From the NCBI RefSeq assembly GCF_000238055.2, contig NZ_KE148312.1:2228501-2292500 (forward strand): DNA of 64,000 nt, given 5' to 3'. Under the pieces are notes generated by a model. The model was not told where the DNA came from. It was given only the letters and a program-made list of their open reading frames with translations, and did not search any database. This document shows, one piece after another, positions 43,488-53,409 of this stretch. Made by a program: the position numbers and the translations under genes. The first letter of the stretch is position 1, and every line of letters starts with the position of its first letter. This stretch comes from Oribacterium parvum ACB1 (GTDB taxonomy: Bacteria; Bacillota; Clostridia; Lachnospirales; Lachnospiraceae).

Positions 43488-44195
43488 GTGGAAAACTATT
43501 ATGCCGTAAAGGTAGGAAGAAAGCCCGGAATCTATTTAAATTGGGACGATTGCAAAAAGCAGGTTCATGGCTTCTCCGGTGCGATTTATAAAAAATGGAA
43601 AACGCGGGAAGAGGCTGAAAAATATCTTCTTACAGGAAGTTCTTTTCCTATAGAAAAAGAAATAGAAGCGGACATTCCTGTCTTAAATAAAGAAATGCAG
43701 AAAAGCTCCCTCTTAAAGTGTGAAAGGGAAAGTTCCGAAGAGGAACAGGCAGAGCAGTTATTTCGGAAGTTTAATACAGACGCCCTTGCCTTTGTAGACG
43801 GCAGCTTCCAAAAGGATACGAAGGTCTACGGCTATGGCGTGGTTTTTATGGAAAGAGAGGGAAAACTTTCTAAGCATAAAGACTTTGGTGCTGATAAAAC
43901 CTATGCAGAGATGCGGAATGTCTCCGGGGAAATCCTCGGAGCCAGACGTGCAGTAGAGCTTGCAATAGAAAAGAACTTATCTTCTCTTACCATTTTCCAT
44001 GACTATCAGGGGATTTCTTCCTGGGCAAAGGGAGAATGGAAGTGCAACAAAGAAAAGACCAAAGAATACCACGACTTTATGCAGAATGCAGAGAAAAAAA
44101 TAAGGCTGGAATTCTTCAAGGTTCCAGCCCATAGAGGTATTTATTTTAATGAAATAGCAGATGCTCTGGCAAAGGAAGCTGTTACAGCAAGATAA
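43488..44195 (+). CDS. rnhA: Ribonuclease H1 with N-terminal hybrid-binding domain
   Basis: A 235-residue RNase H family protein. The N-terminal 45 residues are the caulimovirus VI/RNase H1 hybrid-binding domain ([31 protein letters not shown]). The catalytic domain (about 95-235) has D (AFVDGSFQ), E ([12 protein letters not shown]), D ([10 protein letters not shown]) and D ([11 protein letters not shown]). It removes RNA from RNA-DNA hybrids. Start is GTG 43488 with GGAGG upstream. Its 3' end overlaps the convergent asnA gene by 14 bases. Confidence 0.93.
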   Translation: MENYYAVKVGRKPGIYLNWDDCKKQVHGFSGAIYKKWKTREEAEKYLLTGSSFPIEKEIEADIPVLNKEMQKSSLLKCERESSEEEQAEQLFRKFNTDALAFVDGSFQKDTKVYGYGVVFMEREGKLSKHKDFGADKTYAEMRNVSGEILGARRAVELAIEKNLSSLTIFHDYQGISSWAKGEWKCNKEKTKEYHDFMQNAEKKIRLEFFKVPAHRGIYFNEIADALAKEAVTAR

Positions 44196-45189
44196 TATTG
44201 TGCTTTTCGCACTCTTCCCGCATCTCTTCCGGCCAGATAGAAGCCTGCACTTCCCCGATATGCACACGGTCCAGAAGCAACATACAGAGTCTACTTTGTC
44301 CGATTCCGCCGCCAATCGTGAGCGGAAGCTTTCCTTCCAAAAGCATCTTATGATAGGGGAGAGTTGCTCTTTCTTCCTTATGAGAAAGCGCAAGCTGTCT
44401 CCCTAAGGACTCTTCATTTACACGGATTCCCATGGAGGAAATCTCTAAGGCGCAATTCAGAGGTTCAAACCAGAACAAAATATCGCCGTTCAGATCCCAG
44501 TCATCATAGTCCGGGGCTCTTCCGTCATGCGGTTCGCCGTTACTTAACTTGTCTCCTATTCTTTGAATGAAAACACAGCCATGCTCCTTACAGATGGCAT
44601 TCTCCCTCTCCTTGGAGCTTAAATTCGGATATTTCTGTAAAAGCTCTTCGGAATCAATAAAGAATATATCTTCCGGAAGCTTCTTTACAGCCTGCGGATA
44701 CTTATACCATACCTCATGCTCCATGTGCTTTATGATACGGAAAATGTTCTGCACGGTTTCCCTAAGTGTCTTTTCATTCCGCTCTTCTTCGGAAATCACT
44801 CTCTCCCAGTCCCACTGGTCCACATAAACACTATGGAGATTATCAAGTTCTTCATCTCTTCGAATTGCATTCATATTCGTATAGAGACCTTCTCCTACTT
44901 CAAACTTATAACGCTTTAGAGCAAGTCTCTTCCACTTCGCAAGAGACTGCACTACTTCAACCGTCTCTCCCGGCTTCCACGCCACATCAAAAGAAACCGG
45001 TCTTTCCACACCGTTCAAGTTATCATTTAAGCCGGAGCTTTTCTCTACAAATAACGGTGCCGAAATACGAGATAAATTCATTTCCTTTCCAAATTCCTTC
45101 TGGAAAGTATCTCGAATATACTTAATCGCATCCTGCGTCTCTCTAACAGAAAGACGAGGATTGTAATGTTTCGGAATAATCAGTGCCAT
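44182..45189 (-). CDS. asnA: Aspartate--ammonia ligase (AsnA)
   Basis: A 335-residue class II-tRNA-synthetase-like asparagine synthetase that uses ammonia: [70 protein letters not shown]. Family length. It makes asparagine from aspartate, ATP and ammonium. Convergent with rnhA, overlapping its end. The 238-base gap to the next gene (45190-45427) holds no gene or clear element. Confidence 0.97.
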   Translation of the reverse strand: MALIIPKHYNPRLSVRETQDAIKYIRDTFQKEFGKEMNLSRISAPLFVEKSSGLNDNLNGVERPVSFDVAWKPGETVEVVQSLAKWKRLALKRYKFEVGEGLYTNMNAIRRDEELDNLHSVYVDQWDWERVISEEERNEKTLRETVQNIFRIIKHMEHEVWYKYPQAVKKLPEDIFFIDSEELLQKYPNLSSKERENAICKEHGCVFIQRIGDKLSNGEPHDGRAPDYDDWDLNGDILFWFEPLNCALEISSMGIRVNEESLGRQLALSHKEERATLPYHKMLLEGKLPLTIGGGIGQSRLCMLLLDRVHIGEVQASIWPEEMREECEKHNIILL

Positions 45190-45427
45190 TGTCTCCTCCT
45201 CCGATTCAGAAAGCCCTTATCACTTAAGCTAAGTTCTATAGTAAAAAACAAATCAACAAGCAGTATCTATAGCGGCTCTCATAAAGATATCAATAAGCAC
45301 CAATTCTACTCTCTTTTTATACTGCCGTAAAGCGAAGAATTATTTCTTTAAGTTTCTACAAGAATTATTTTTTCAAATAGATGCATGCTCTGCTCGGCTT
45401 CCCGCGAATACAGCAGCTCTATCTTTA

Positions 45428-45733
45428 TCAGTTTAAGTATTTTTCCGCTTCCGTCTTTCTTCCAAGGTCATAGAAATAGCCATATAGAAACTCCTTTTGC
45501 TTTTGGCTAAGCGGACAAAGATGCGTTACCATAAGTTGTTTTTTACTGGGATTGTGCAAAAGAAGATACCCTCTTCCGCTTAAATAATCTCCTGCTCCCA
45601 AAACAGTCTGTCCCGAAAAAGAACTATACAGACCGATTTCCTGCAAAATGCTTTCAGCCTCTTCTCCGTGCTTTCCCCAGTCCGTTTCATAAAAATCCCC
45701 AAGGGGAGAAAGCCATCCCAAACGTTCTTCCAT
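45428..45733 (-). CDS. Hypothetical protein, 101 aa
   Basis: A small soluble protein that I do not recognise (LGWLSPLGDFYETDWGKHGE; YLLLHNPSKKQLMVTHLCPL). The motif LSPxGxF..xxWGxHxxxA resembles small phage/host proteins of unknown role found widely in Firmicutes. GGAGG lies six bases before the ATG at 45733; a further ATG eight codons upstream lacks a site. Confidence 0.75.
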   Translation of the reverse strand: MEERLGWLSPLGDFYETDWGKHGEEAESILQEIGLYSSFSGQTVLGAGDYLSGRGYLLLHNPSKKQLMVTHLCPLSQKQKEFLYGYFYDLGRKTEAEKYLN

Positions 45734-45821
45734 ATCCGACCTCCTAAGCACATACAAGGTAACTTTTTCTATAGCTTATTTTGTCTTATATTGAGCAGAC
45801 TTCCCTTATATTATCTTATGA

Positions 45822-45853
45822 AAAAGCCCGACAAGATATACTGTCGGGCTTTT
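45822..45853 (-). terminator. Intrinsic terminator
   Basis: Perfect 12-bp stem AAAAGCCCGACA/TGTCGGGCTTTT (45822-45833, 45842-45853). T-tract on the minus strand; ends the SPFH gene at 45860. Confidence 0.9.
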
Positions 45854-45859
45854 CAATTT

Positions 45860-47119
45860 CTAGTCTTTTTTATGACCGCATTCTGAGCAGAACTTTCCCT
45901 TATTTCCTGTATGTCCGCATTCTGGGCAGGTCCAATCCTCCGTCTTCGCTGTTCCGCACTCGGAACAGAACTTTCCATTGTTGTGCTCATGGCCGCATTT
46001 CGGACAGGTCCAATCATTTGCCGCTGCTGTCACACCTGCTGCCGTAGGTGCAGGAGATTCAGCATTTCCTGCCGATGTATTTGCATTTGCCGCTGCCGCA
46101 TTTTGCTGCTCTGCTCCCATCGCATAGAGGTTTCCGGCGTTGAAGCCTCCTACCTGATTCGCCATGTTCATTCCAGCAAAAGCCATCATCGGACCGGTAC
46201 TTTCATTGCTTGCCGCTGCACGCATAGCGTCCGCCTGCGCAGCAGTAAGATTTGCAGCCGCCATGGTCGCATTACGGTATACGGCATTCTTTTGTAATTG
46301 CTTAATCATCTCTATATCTTCTTCCGGCGCAGTAACGGAGCTTATACCGAAAGCAGTCATTTCTATACCGTAATGTTCACCCCAGCTCTTAGACAGAAGT
46401 TCATTCAAAATCTGTCCCAGCTCATCCGTATGCGCGGTAATCTGATAATATCGTACACCGGTTTCGGCAATACGGGCAAAAGCGGGCTGCAATTTGGTCA
46501 GGAGCTCAGAACGAAGCTGAGATTCAATCTCTTGCTTCTTATAATCCTTCTCCACATTTCCTGCCAAGTTTTTGTAGAAAAGAATGGGATCCATAAGACG
46601 AAAAGTAAACTCTCCATGCGCACGAAGAGCAATCTCAATATCCAAGTCGATATTCTTATCCAGAACACGGAAAGGAACAGGATTAGCGGTACCGTATTTA
46701 TTACCGATAATTTCCTTCGTATTGAAGTAATAAATTCTCTGATCCTTTGCCGTATCCCCTCCAAATGCAAAACGCTTTACAAAGGTTTTAAAGCTGTTTA
46801 CAAGATTCTCACCCAAATCTCCGTAGAAAATACTGGGCTCTGTGGAACTGTCAAAGACAAACTCTCCGGGTTCCGCACAAACCTCCACAATAGCACCCTG
46901 TTCCACGATAATCATGCACTGACCGTCATTTACCGCAATAAGAGCACCATTGGAAATAATATTATCCGCACCCTTCGTATTGGAACTCTTCGGTCCGATT
47001 CTCTTTTCCCCTTTCAACATCAGGGTGTCATTATCCAATGCATTACAATAAAAGTACTCTCTCCACTGGTCGCCCATCATTGTACTTAATGCAGCACCGG
47101 TAGCTCTTACTAATCCCAT
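45860..47119 (-). CDS. SPFH-domain protein with two C-terminal zinc ribbons (YdjI/virion-core-like)
   Basis: A 419-residue protein of the YdjI/COG4260 type. SPFH domain about 20-270 (IISNGALIAVNDGQCMIIVE; TEIIGNKYG-like TKEIIGNKYGTANPVPFRVL), a helical Ala/Asn-rich segment about 270-360, and two zinc ribbons at the end (CPKCGHEHNNGKFCSECG and CPECGHTGNKGKFCSECG). Members scaffold at membranes under phage-shock-like stress; the ribbons probably bind DNA, RNA or protein. GGAGAG precedes the ATG. Single-gene unit. Confidence 0.88.
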   Translation of the reverse strand: MGLVRATGAALSTMMGDQWREYFYCNALDNDTLMLKGEKRIGPKSSNTKGADNIISNGALIAVNDGQCMIIVEQGAIVEVCAEPGEFVFDSSTEPSIFYGDLGENLVNSFKTFVKRFAFGGDTAKDQRIYYFNTKEIIGNKYGTANPVPFRVLDKNIDLDIEIALRAHGEFTFRLMDPILFYKNLAGNVEKDYKKQEIESQLRSELLTKLQPAFARIAETGVRYYQITAHTDELGQILNELLSKSWGEHYGIEMTAFGISSVTAPEEDIEMIKQLQKNAVYRNATMAAANLTAAQADAMRAAASNESTGPMMAFAGMNMANQVGGFNAGNLYAMGAEQQNAAAANANTSAGNAESPAPTAAGVTAAANDWTCPKCGHEHNNGKFCSECGTAKTEDWTCPECGHTGNKGKFCSECGHKKD

Positions 47120-47402
47120 AGAATCTCTCCTTTACTGTTTCATCCTCTTTGCATCATGTCTTGCATGATTACGGGTTTAGAGTATCATATTTTCAGCGAA
47201 ATGAAAAGAATAGCGCATAATTCTTCTCCTATTTTTCACCAAATTAATTCTACTGCACAGTACTTCCTATTTACCCGAGAAAAGACTATAATTCTCCATA
47301 TTATACCTATAAACAGTTCTATCCCATTTCCAAAATAAACCGGAATGTTTTCAAAAATAGGATAAGAATCGAAATGAGTTAAAAGAACGGAGTCATAAAA
47401 GG

Positions 47403-48725
47403 ATGAGATTTTTTCGATTGAATTATTTTCAAAAAATTATATTGGGCTTTGCCGCTTTAATTCTCTTCGGCGCTTTCTTATTGATGTTGCCGATTTCAAG
47501 CAACGAGAGAGTTTATACCCCTTTTTTAAATGCACTCTTTACCTCTACCTCCGCCTCCTGTGTCACCGGTTTAATTGTATACGATACCGCCGTGCACTGG
47601 TCTTTCTTCGGACAAGTGGTTATTCTTATCCTCATTCAAATTGGCGGACTCGGCGTAGCGGTAGCTGTTAGCTCCGTCATCCTTTTATCCGGAAAAAGAA
47701 TCGGATATTCTCAAAGAAATACTCTGGCCAATTCCATTTCCATAAATTCCCAGGGCGGAATTATGAAAATGTTGATTTTTCTCCTTAAATGGACCGGAAT
47801 GATAGAGTTCTTCTTCGCTATCCTTCTCGCAACGCAATTCATTCCCGAATTCGGATGGAGAAGAGGTCTTTGGTATAGTATTTTCCATTCCGTATCTGCT
47901 TTCTGTAATGCGGGTTTCGATTTAATGGGCATCAAATCCCCCTATTCCTCCCTCACCGACTATGCGGAAAACCCTATTGTGAACCTCAGCATTATGGCCT
48001 TAATTCTCCTCGGAGGCTTAGGCTTTATGACTTGGCAAGATATTGCCAAAAATAAAGGGAACCTTCATCGCTATCGCTTGCAAAGTAAGATCATACTTTC
48101 TACTACAATCTTTCTTGTCCTTCTCCCTGCACTGTTCTACTTCTTTGTCGAGTTCGGGGAGATGCCCATGGAAAGTCGAATCCTCGCCTCTTTCTTTACT
48201 GCCGTAACCCCCAGAACCGCAGGTTTTAACACAGTGGACTTCAGTAAATTCTCCGACAGCGGTATATTTTTACAAACTCTGCTGATGCTTGTGGGGGCAG
48301 CACCGGGAAGCACCGGAGGCGGCATGAAAATTACCACAATGACTGTTCTATTTTTAACTTCGGTAGCTATCTTTAGAAACAATTCCCGCACAGAAGCCTT
48401 TGGAAGGACTATTCCCGGAGAGGTCATCCGAAATGCCACAACGATTGCCTTTATGTACATTTGTTTATGCGTTCTTTCGGGAATGTTTATCAGCCTTCAT
48501 GAAAACTTGCCTTTGCTCACCACCAGCTTTGAAACCGCCAGTGCTATTGCCACCGTTGGACTCACTCTGGGAATTACTCCCAAGCTCAGTCCCGTTTCCC
48601 GTGTGGTGCTCATTTCCTTGATGTATATAGGGCGAGTCGGCGGACTCTGCCTGATTTATGCCGTCTTCCCCAATGCCAATCCAAACAAGGGAAGACTTGT
48701 AGAAGAAAATGTAATTGTCGGATAA
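47403..48725 (+). CDS. ktrB: Potassium uptake channel subunit (KtrB/TrkH family)
   Basis: A 440-residue SKT-family channel with four pore loops: SASCVTGLIVYD, FCNAGFDLMGI, TPRTAGFNTVD and ATVGLTLGI. It moves K+ (often with Na+) when activated by the RCK-domain partner encoded next. Length matches KtrB rather than the longer TrkH. It follows a 283-base divergent gap with no recognised riboswitch. The partner gene lies 72 bases downstream. Confidence 0.93.
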   Translation: MRFFRLNYFQKIILGFAALILFGAFLLMLPISSNERVYTPFLNALFTSTSASCVTGLIVYDTAVHWSFFGQVVILILIQIGGLGVAVAVSSVILLSGKRIGYSQRNTLANSISINSQGGIMKMLIFLLKWTGMIEFFFAILLATQFIPEFGWRRGLWYSIFHSVSAFCNAGFDLMGIKSPYSSLTDYAENPIVNLSIMALILLGGLGFMTWQDIAKNKGNLHRYRLQSKIILSTTIFLVLLPALFYFFVEFGEMPMESRILASFFTAVTPRTAGFNTVDFSKFSDSGIFLQTLLMLVGAAPGSTGGGMKITTMTVLFLTSVAIFRNNSRTEAFGRTIPGEVIRNATTIAFMYICLCVLSGMFISLHENLPLLTTSFETASAIATVGLTLGITPKLSPVSRVVLISLMYIGRVGGLCLIYAVFPNANPNKGRLVEENVIVG

Positions 48726-48797
48726 GAAAGTCTTTTTAAAGAAAATGGAATTATCGGATTAATCAAATAAAATAGCATTGTCGTTAAAGGAGAAAGT

Positions 48798-49451
48798 ATG
48801 AAACAAATTTTGATTATCGGCCTAGGGCGTTTCGGTTTACACGTGGCAAAAAAGTTGAATGAAATGCATATTCAGGTTCTCGGAGTGGACAGCAGTGAGG
48901 AACGGGTAAAAGCCGCCCTCCCCCATGTTACCAATGCGGAAATCGGAGATGCAAGTAACCAGGAATTCTTAAAGTCTCTGGGTGTTTCCAATTTCGATGT
49001 CTGCATTGTAGCGATTGGAAATGACTTTTTAGCATCTTTGGAAGTCACCTCTCATTTAAAGGAACTGGGTGCAAACAAAGTAGTTTCCCGTGCCGCCAGA
49101 GATTTACAGGAAAAATTTCTCTTGAGAAACGGAGCCGATACCGTCGTTTATCCGGAAAAGCTCGTCGGAAATCTCACCGCTGTTCAATGCAGTTCGGAAA
49201 ACGTCCTGGATTACATTCAGGTCAGCAAAGACTTTGCCGTTTTTGAAATTGCTTTACCAAAGGATTGGACGGGAAAGTCCATCGGAGAAATTGATGTTCG
49301 AAAAAAATTCAAAGTCAATATCATTGCTGTGAAAAGCAATGATGAAGTCAATGTCACTCTGGGTCCGGACTATCGTTTCCGAGAAGGGGAGAGTCTTTTC
49401 ATTATAGGAAAAGATAAAGACATTCAACAGTGCTTCCACATATTGGTATAG
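48798..49451 (+). CDS. ktrA: Potassium uptake regulatory subunit (KtrA/TrkA, RCK domains)
   Basis: A 217-residue RCK protein: Rossmann motif ILIIGLGRFGLHVAKKL (3-19) with acidic VDSSEE for NAD(H)/ATP/ADP, followed by an RCK-C domain (about 140-217; IDVRKKFKVNIIAVKSN, GESLFIIGKDKDIQQ). It forms the gating ring on KtrB. GGAG precedes the ATG. Short AT-rich DNA with the metK promoter follows. Confidence 0.94.
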   Translation: MKQILIIGLGRFGLHVAKKLNEMHIQVLGVDSSEERVKAALPHVTNAEIGDASNQEFLKSLGVSNFDVCIVAIGNDFLASLEVTSHLKELGANKVVSRAARDLQEKFLLRNGADTVVYPEKLVGNLTAVQCSSENVLDYIQVSKDFAVFEIALPKDWTGKSIGEIDVRKKFKVNIIAVKSNDEVNVTLGPDYRFREGESLFIIGKDKDIQQCFHILV

Positions 49452-49497
49452 AAGAGAAAAAATGATTTATATATATCTAAAATATGTCGAAAGTTTA

Positions 49498-49526
49498 TTG
49501 ACAAGAAACTTTGTTTTAGCTACTAT
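49498..49526 (+). promoter_or_regulatory. metK promoter
   Basis: TTGACA (49498-49503), 17 bases, TACTAT (49521-49526): a near-consensus sigma-A promoter that puts the SAM riboswitch at the start of the transcript. Confidence 0.85.
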
Positions 49527-49544
49527 ACTTTCACAATTAAATAC

Positions 49545-49648
49545 CTTATTCAGAGTCGGTGGAGCTACATAGGAGCTATGAAACCGCAGCAACCCCTTGT
49601 AAAGGAAGGTGCTAACCTGAGCGAAGCAATTGTTTCGATCAATAAGAT
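49545..49648 (+). promoter_or_regulatory. SAM-I (S-box) riboswitch aptamer
   Basis: The sequence has the S-box layout: closing stem CTTATT..AATAAG, CAGAG and GGTGGAG, ATGAAACC, GCAACC and AAGGTGCTAACC in order, just before metK. When SAM binds, the downstream terminator (49657-49686) should form and stop metK expression. Confidence 0.9.
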
Positions 49649-49656
49649 TTGATATG

Positions 49657-49686
49657 AACCATTGGCCTCGCCCAATGGTTTTTTTA
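49657..49686 (+). terminator. Riboswitch expression-platform terminator
   Basis: Perfect stem AACCATTGG/CCAATGGTT (49657-49665, 49672-49680) followed by a T7 run. Part of the metK SAM-I riboswitch. Confidence 0.9.
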
Positions 49687-49753
49687 ATTGTCATAATTCT
49701 CACGCATAAAGCGTTCAATATGTTATTGCCTTAGGGCAGCGAAAGGAGTTTAT

Positions 49754-50812
49754 ATGTTATTTTCATCAGAACAGGTATCTAATGGACACCCGGACAAAAT
49801 CTGTGACCAAATCAGCGATGCCATCGTAACCGATATTCTTGCACATGATAAGAAGGCAAGAATTGCGGCAGAAGTATGTATCAAGGACTATGATATCATC
49901 ATCTTGGGAGAAATTACTTCCACTTATATTCCGGATTATCAGAGTCTTGTCATGGGTGTTCTTCGTAATATCGGCTTGGAGGATTTAGATAAATACAAGG
50001 TGCAAGAACTTATCTCTGCACAGTCTCCCGATATCGCAATGGGTGTGGACAACGATGGAGCCGGTGATCAGGGCATGATGTTCGGTTATGCCACTAAGGA
50101 AAGTGCGGAAATGCTTCCGATTCCCTATGTACTTTCCACAAGAGCCTTACAGAAACTCCGCGCCTTTAATCTGGCAAATCATTTTTCTATTTTGAAGCCA
50201 GATGCAAAAGCACAGGTAAGCTTTGATTATAAAGAGCACAAAATTGATACCTTCCTGCTTTCCAGCCAACACAGCGAGTCGGTCAGCTTAAAGGAAGTGC
50301 GTGCAATCATTGAAAAAATCATGAAAGAAACAGCGGAAGAAATGAATCTGAACACTGATTTCCGTGTTTTGGTTAATCCCACCGGCCGCTTTGTTTTGGG
50401 CTCTTCCTTCGCCGATTCCGGCCTAACCGGAAGAAAAATTATTGCCGATACCTACGGCGGTGCAGCACACCACGGTGGTGGAGCTTTCTCCGGAAAGGAC
50501 CCCTCCAAGGTTGACCGTTCGGCGGCTTACATGGCAAGAAAGGTTGCCAGAGATATCGTATCCTCCGGGAGAGCTGACCGTTGCGAGGTGCAACTTGCCT
50601 ATGCCATCGGTGTAGCAGATCCGGTATCTGTTTACTTGGACTGCTTCGGCACGGAAAAAGAACCGGCAGGAAATATCTGGCGCTCCGTTTTGGATAGCTA
50701 TGATTTAACGCCGAAGGGTATCATCAAATATTTGGATCTTTTAAACGTAGATTATAACCCTGTATCTTCCTACGGACATTTCGGAAAATCCGAGCTTCCT
50801 TGGGAGAAGTAA
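49754..50812 (+). CDS. metK: S-adenosylmethionine synthetase, short form
   Basis: A 352-residue methionine adenosyltransferase that makes SAM from methionine and ATP. Motifs GHPDKICDQISDA, GAGDQGMMFGYAT and GGGAFSGKDPSKVDRSAAYM are intact. At 352 residues it is shorter than the usual 380-400, with the gaps around residues 90-105 and at the C-terminus, which ends at PWEK. GGAG precedes the ATG. Controlled by the SAM-I riboswitch upstream. Confidence 0.95.
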   Translation: MLFSSEQVSNGHPDKICDQISDAIVTDILAHDKKARIAAEVCIKDYDIIILGEITSTYIPDYQSLVMGVLRNIGLEDLDKYKVQELISAQSPDIAMGVDNDGAGDQGMMFGYATKESAEMLPIPYVLSTRALQKLRAFNLANHFSILKPDAKAQVSFDYKEHKIDTFLLSSQHSESVSLKEVRAIIEKIMKETAEEMNLNTDFRVLVNPTGRFVLGSSFADSGLTGRKIIADTYGGAAHHGGGAFSGKDPSKVDRSAAYMARKVARDIVSSGRADRCEVQLAYAIGVADPVSVYLDCFGTEKEPAGNIWRSVLDSYDLTPKGIIKYLDLLNVDYNPVSSYGHFGKSELPWEK

Positions 50813-50881
50813 GAGATTCATCTGATAAAACAAGCGGAATACTGCACAAGCCACGAACAATATCTCTTTAAGAATATGTAA

Positions 50882-50926
50882 GGGCTGTGGAAAATCAAAG
50901 CAGACGTTTTGATTTTCCACAGCCCA
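50882..50926. terminator. Bidirectional intrinsic terminator
   Basis: An 18-bp perfect stem GGGCTGTGGAAAATCAAA with its complement (50882-50899, 50909-50926) lies between the convergent metK and the leftward oxidoreductase genes; TTTTCTT follows on the plus strand. The end bases resemble the outer arms of the ~200-bp repeat. Confidence 0.75.
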
Positions 50927-50959
50927 TTTTCTTATACTTAATTTTTACTTCATGCATTT

Positions 50960-52168
50960 CTATAGTCTTTTTTTCGCACAATACTCTTCAATCTCCGCAG
51001 CCACTATTTTAGCCTGGTGAACCGCTTCCACCACCGTCCTTGCACCGGTTACCACGTCTCCGGAAGCAAATGTTCCTTCCTTTGTGGTATTTCCCCTTTC
51101 ATCCGTAAGCAGTAAGCCGGCTTGATTGGTTTTAAGTTCCGTTGTATTGGACACAATATTGGCTCTCGGATTCTGGCTGATTGCTACGATGATGCTGTCT
51201 GCAGGAAAAAATATCTCTTCTGAAATCTTTTCCTCCTGATGCTTTAAAAGGATACCGTCATCCGTAATTTCAAGCGGTGCATGGTAAAGTAAAAACTCTA
51301 CCCCGTCTTCCTTTGCCTCTGTAATTTCCTTCTTACTGGCAGTCATATTTTCCATACCCTTACGGTAAATAATCGTTACCTTAGCTCCATTCCGCTTTGC
51401 AGTTCTCGCCGCATCCATCGCCACATTTCCCGCACCGATAACAGCTACATTTTCCCCTAAAGAATAAAATTGCGGAGACTTCAGATAATCTATAGCAAAA
51501 TGCACATTTCCAAAGCTTTCTCCTTTGATTCCCAAGGTTCTGGGATTCCATACCCCTGTCCCGATAAATGCCGCCGCATAGCCATCTTCAAAGAGCTTGT
51601 CCAAAGAAAGCACCGGTCCGATTAAAATATTGGGACGGATTTTCACCCCTAAATCCAAGAGGTGTTTTTCCAGAAGATCGATAATACGTTTCGGCAAACG
51701 ATATTCCGGAATCCCGTAACGCAAAACTCCTCCGATTTGATTCCGAGATTCAAAAATAGTAACCTTATATCCCCTTCTTTGGAGCAATAACGCTATAGTC
51801 ATTCCGGCGGGACCTCCTCCAATGACGGCAATACGCTCTTTATCTTCAGCTCCTTTCTCAAACTGAAGCTCTTCTAAATATTTTAAAGAAATCTCTTCCT
51901 CCATCTTATAAAAAGGAATCGGAACACTCTTTATACCGCGAATACAGTTTCCCTCGCACTGCTTTTCATGTTCGCAAACTAAGGCACAGATCGCGGAAAG
52001 AGGATTATTTTCAAATAAAATCTCTCCTGCTTTCTTTAATTCTCCCTGCTTATACAATGCAATGACCTCCGGAATGGAGGTATTTACAGGACAATGCTTG
52101 GAGCATCTTGGGTTTTTGCAGAGTAAACAACGATTTGCCTCCTCCAGTAAAAAAGTATTTTGACTCAT
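50960..52168 (-). CDS. GltD/SudA-like FAD-dependent NAD(P) oxidoreductase
   Basis: A 402-residue protein. An N-terminal helical Fe-S domain (CLLCKNPRCSKHCPVNTSIP, then CALVCEHEKQCEGNC) is followed by FAD-binding GGGPAG (about 113-118) and NAD(P)-binding VIGAGNVAMDAARTAKRNGA. This is the small-subunit fold of glutamate synthase and NfnB. No large subunit or NfnA-like partner is adjacent, so the redox partner is unknown. Single-gene unit after the leftward tpiA. Confidence 0.88.
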   Translation of the reverse strand: MSQNTFLLEEANRCLLCKNPRCSKHCPVNTSIPEVIALYKQGELKKAGEILFENNPLSAICALVCEHEKQCEGNCIRGIKSVPIPFYKMEEEISLKYLEELQFEKGAEDKERIAVIGGGPAGMTIALLLQRRGYKVTIFESRNQIGGVLRYGIPEYRLPKRIIDLLEKHLLDLGVKIRPNILIGPVLSLDKLFEDGYAAAFIGTGVWNPRTLGIKGESFGNVHFAIDYLKSPQFYSLGENVAVIGAGNVAMDAARTAKRNGAKVTIIYRKGMENMTASKKEITEAKEDGVEFLLYHAPLEITDDGILLKHQEEKISEEIFFPADSIIVAISQNPRANIVSNTTELKTNQAGLLLTDERGNTTKEGTFASGDVVTGARTVVEAVHQAKIVAAEIEEYCAKKRL

Positions 52169-52386
52169 CTTTTCTCCCTTACTACAGAATTGTTTCTAAG
52201 TTCATTTCTTCTTACATAATCAGATAGTCTTATGGTCATTGTATTATCCTTAGACCTTTCATTTATTGTATATTGTATTTTGTACTTATTTAGAAAGTAA
52301 TATTAACATATATTCCTATTTTTTGTTGTTTATTTCTTCATTCATAACAGGAAAACGTGATACCGCACAGTCTAGAAATCATTTTC

Positions 52387-52424
52387 GAAAATGAGATACC
52401 ACATGTTACGTGAGCGATACTCGT
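52387..52424 (+). repeat. 38-bp dispersed repeat, copy B
   Basis: GAAAATGAGATA, 14 variable bases, AGCGATACTCGT: same 12-base flanks and same total length as copy A (33905-33942, opposite strand). It lies in the 315-base gap downstream of tpiA, which otherwise contains only a terminator and AT-rich DNA. Confidence 0.6.
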
Positions 52425-52429
52425 CAAAA

Positions 52430-52465
52430 AAAAGAAGGACTTATGCCGTAAAATGACATAAGCCC
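52430..52465 (-). terminator. tpiA terminator
   Basis: GGGCTTATG pairs with CATAAGTCC (52457-52465 with 52437-52445) and a T-run follows on the minus strand, just past the tpiA stop. Confidence 0.85.
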
Positions 52466-52483
52466 TATTCTTATTACATACTT

Positions 52484-53233
52484 TTATGCGTTATAGTGCA
52501 CAATCTTCGCAAACTCTTCCTTTAAAGAAGCACCGCCGATTAAACCGCCGTCTATATTCGGCTTGGAAAGAAGTTCCTTGCAGTTTCCGCTGTTCATGGA
52601 TCCGCCGTACTGAATACGAATCTTTTCTGCAGTTTCCTTGTTGTAAATCTCTTCCATTACCTTACGGATATAGCCGCAAACCTCTTCCGCCTGCTCCGCG
52701 GTAGCAGTCTTCCCTGTTCCGATAGCCCAGATCGGCTCATAGGCAATCACGCACTTAGCTGCATCTTCCGCGGAAATCCCTTGGAATGCCGCCTTAATCT
52801 GCATCGCAATCCACTCGAAATAGATTCCCATTTCTCTCTGCTCAAGACTCTCTCCACAACAAATAATCGGAGTAAGTCCTTTTTCCAGAGCTTTCTTCGC
52901 CTTCTTATTGATATCGGTATCGGTCTCGTGGAAATATCCTCTTCTCTCGGAATGTCCCATGATAACATATTTAACTCCGGCATCTACCAGCATATCCGCG
53001 GAAATCTCTCCGGTGTATGCACCTTTATCTTCAAAATAGAGGTTTTCCGCGCCAACGGATATGGATGTCCCCTTTACCTTCTCCACCACCGTAGAAATAT
53101 CAATGGACGGAACACAGAATACTACATCCACCTCATTAGTATTGGCAATCGGAATCAAGGTATCACAGAGAGCTTTCGCCTCCGTGATGGTCATATTCAT
53201 CTTCCAGTTTCCGGCAATAATTTTCTTTCTCAT
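52484..53233 (-). CDS. tpiA: Triosephosphate isomerase
   Basis: A 249-residue TIM barrel with IIAGNWKMN (catalytic Lys near 13), MGHSERR (His), and [14 protein letters not shown] (Glu), interconverting dihydroxyacetone phosphate and glyceraldehyde 3-phosphate. GGAG lies seven bases before the ATG at 53233; the frame is open 18 more codons without a site. Third of the glycolytic run gap-pgk-tpiA. Confidence 0.97.
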   Translation of the reverse strand: MRKKIIAGNWKMNMTITEAKALCDTLIPIANTNEVDVVFCVPSIDISTVVEKVKGTSISVGAENLYFEDKGAYTGEISADMLVDAGVKYVIMGHSERRGYFHETDTDINKKAKKALEKGLTPIICCGESLEQREMGIYFEWIAMQIKAAFQGISAEDAAKCVIAYEPIWAIGTGKTATAEQAEEVCGYIRKVMEEIYNKETAEKIRIQYGGSMNSGNCKELLSKPNIDGGLIGGASLKEEFAKIVHYNA

Positions 53234-53409
53234 CTTTTTCTCCAAACTATAGTTTAATTCCTTAGACTCATTTTTTTGACTGCTCACGATAATCTATAAG
53301 CTATCATCGGCTGTTCCATCTAAGTAAGTTGCACTAAGTAAATTTTTCAGATTAATCTAATCTCTGACAAAACAGTTAAATAATTCAGCTTTCTTTTATC
53401 AGCTAACAC

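Noticed and set aside
47120-47402. Possible c-di-AMP (ydaO) riboswitch before ktrB
   Set aside because: No ydaO-type conserved core is visible in this gap.
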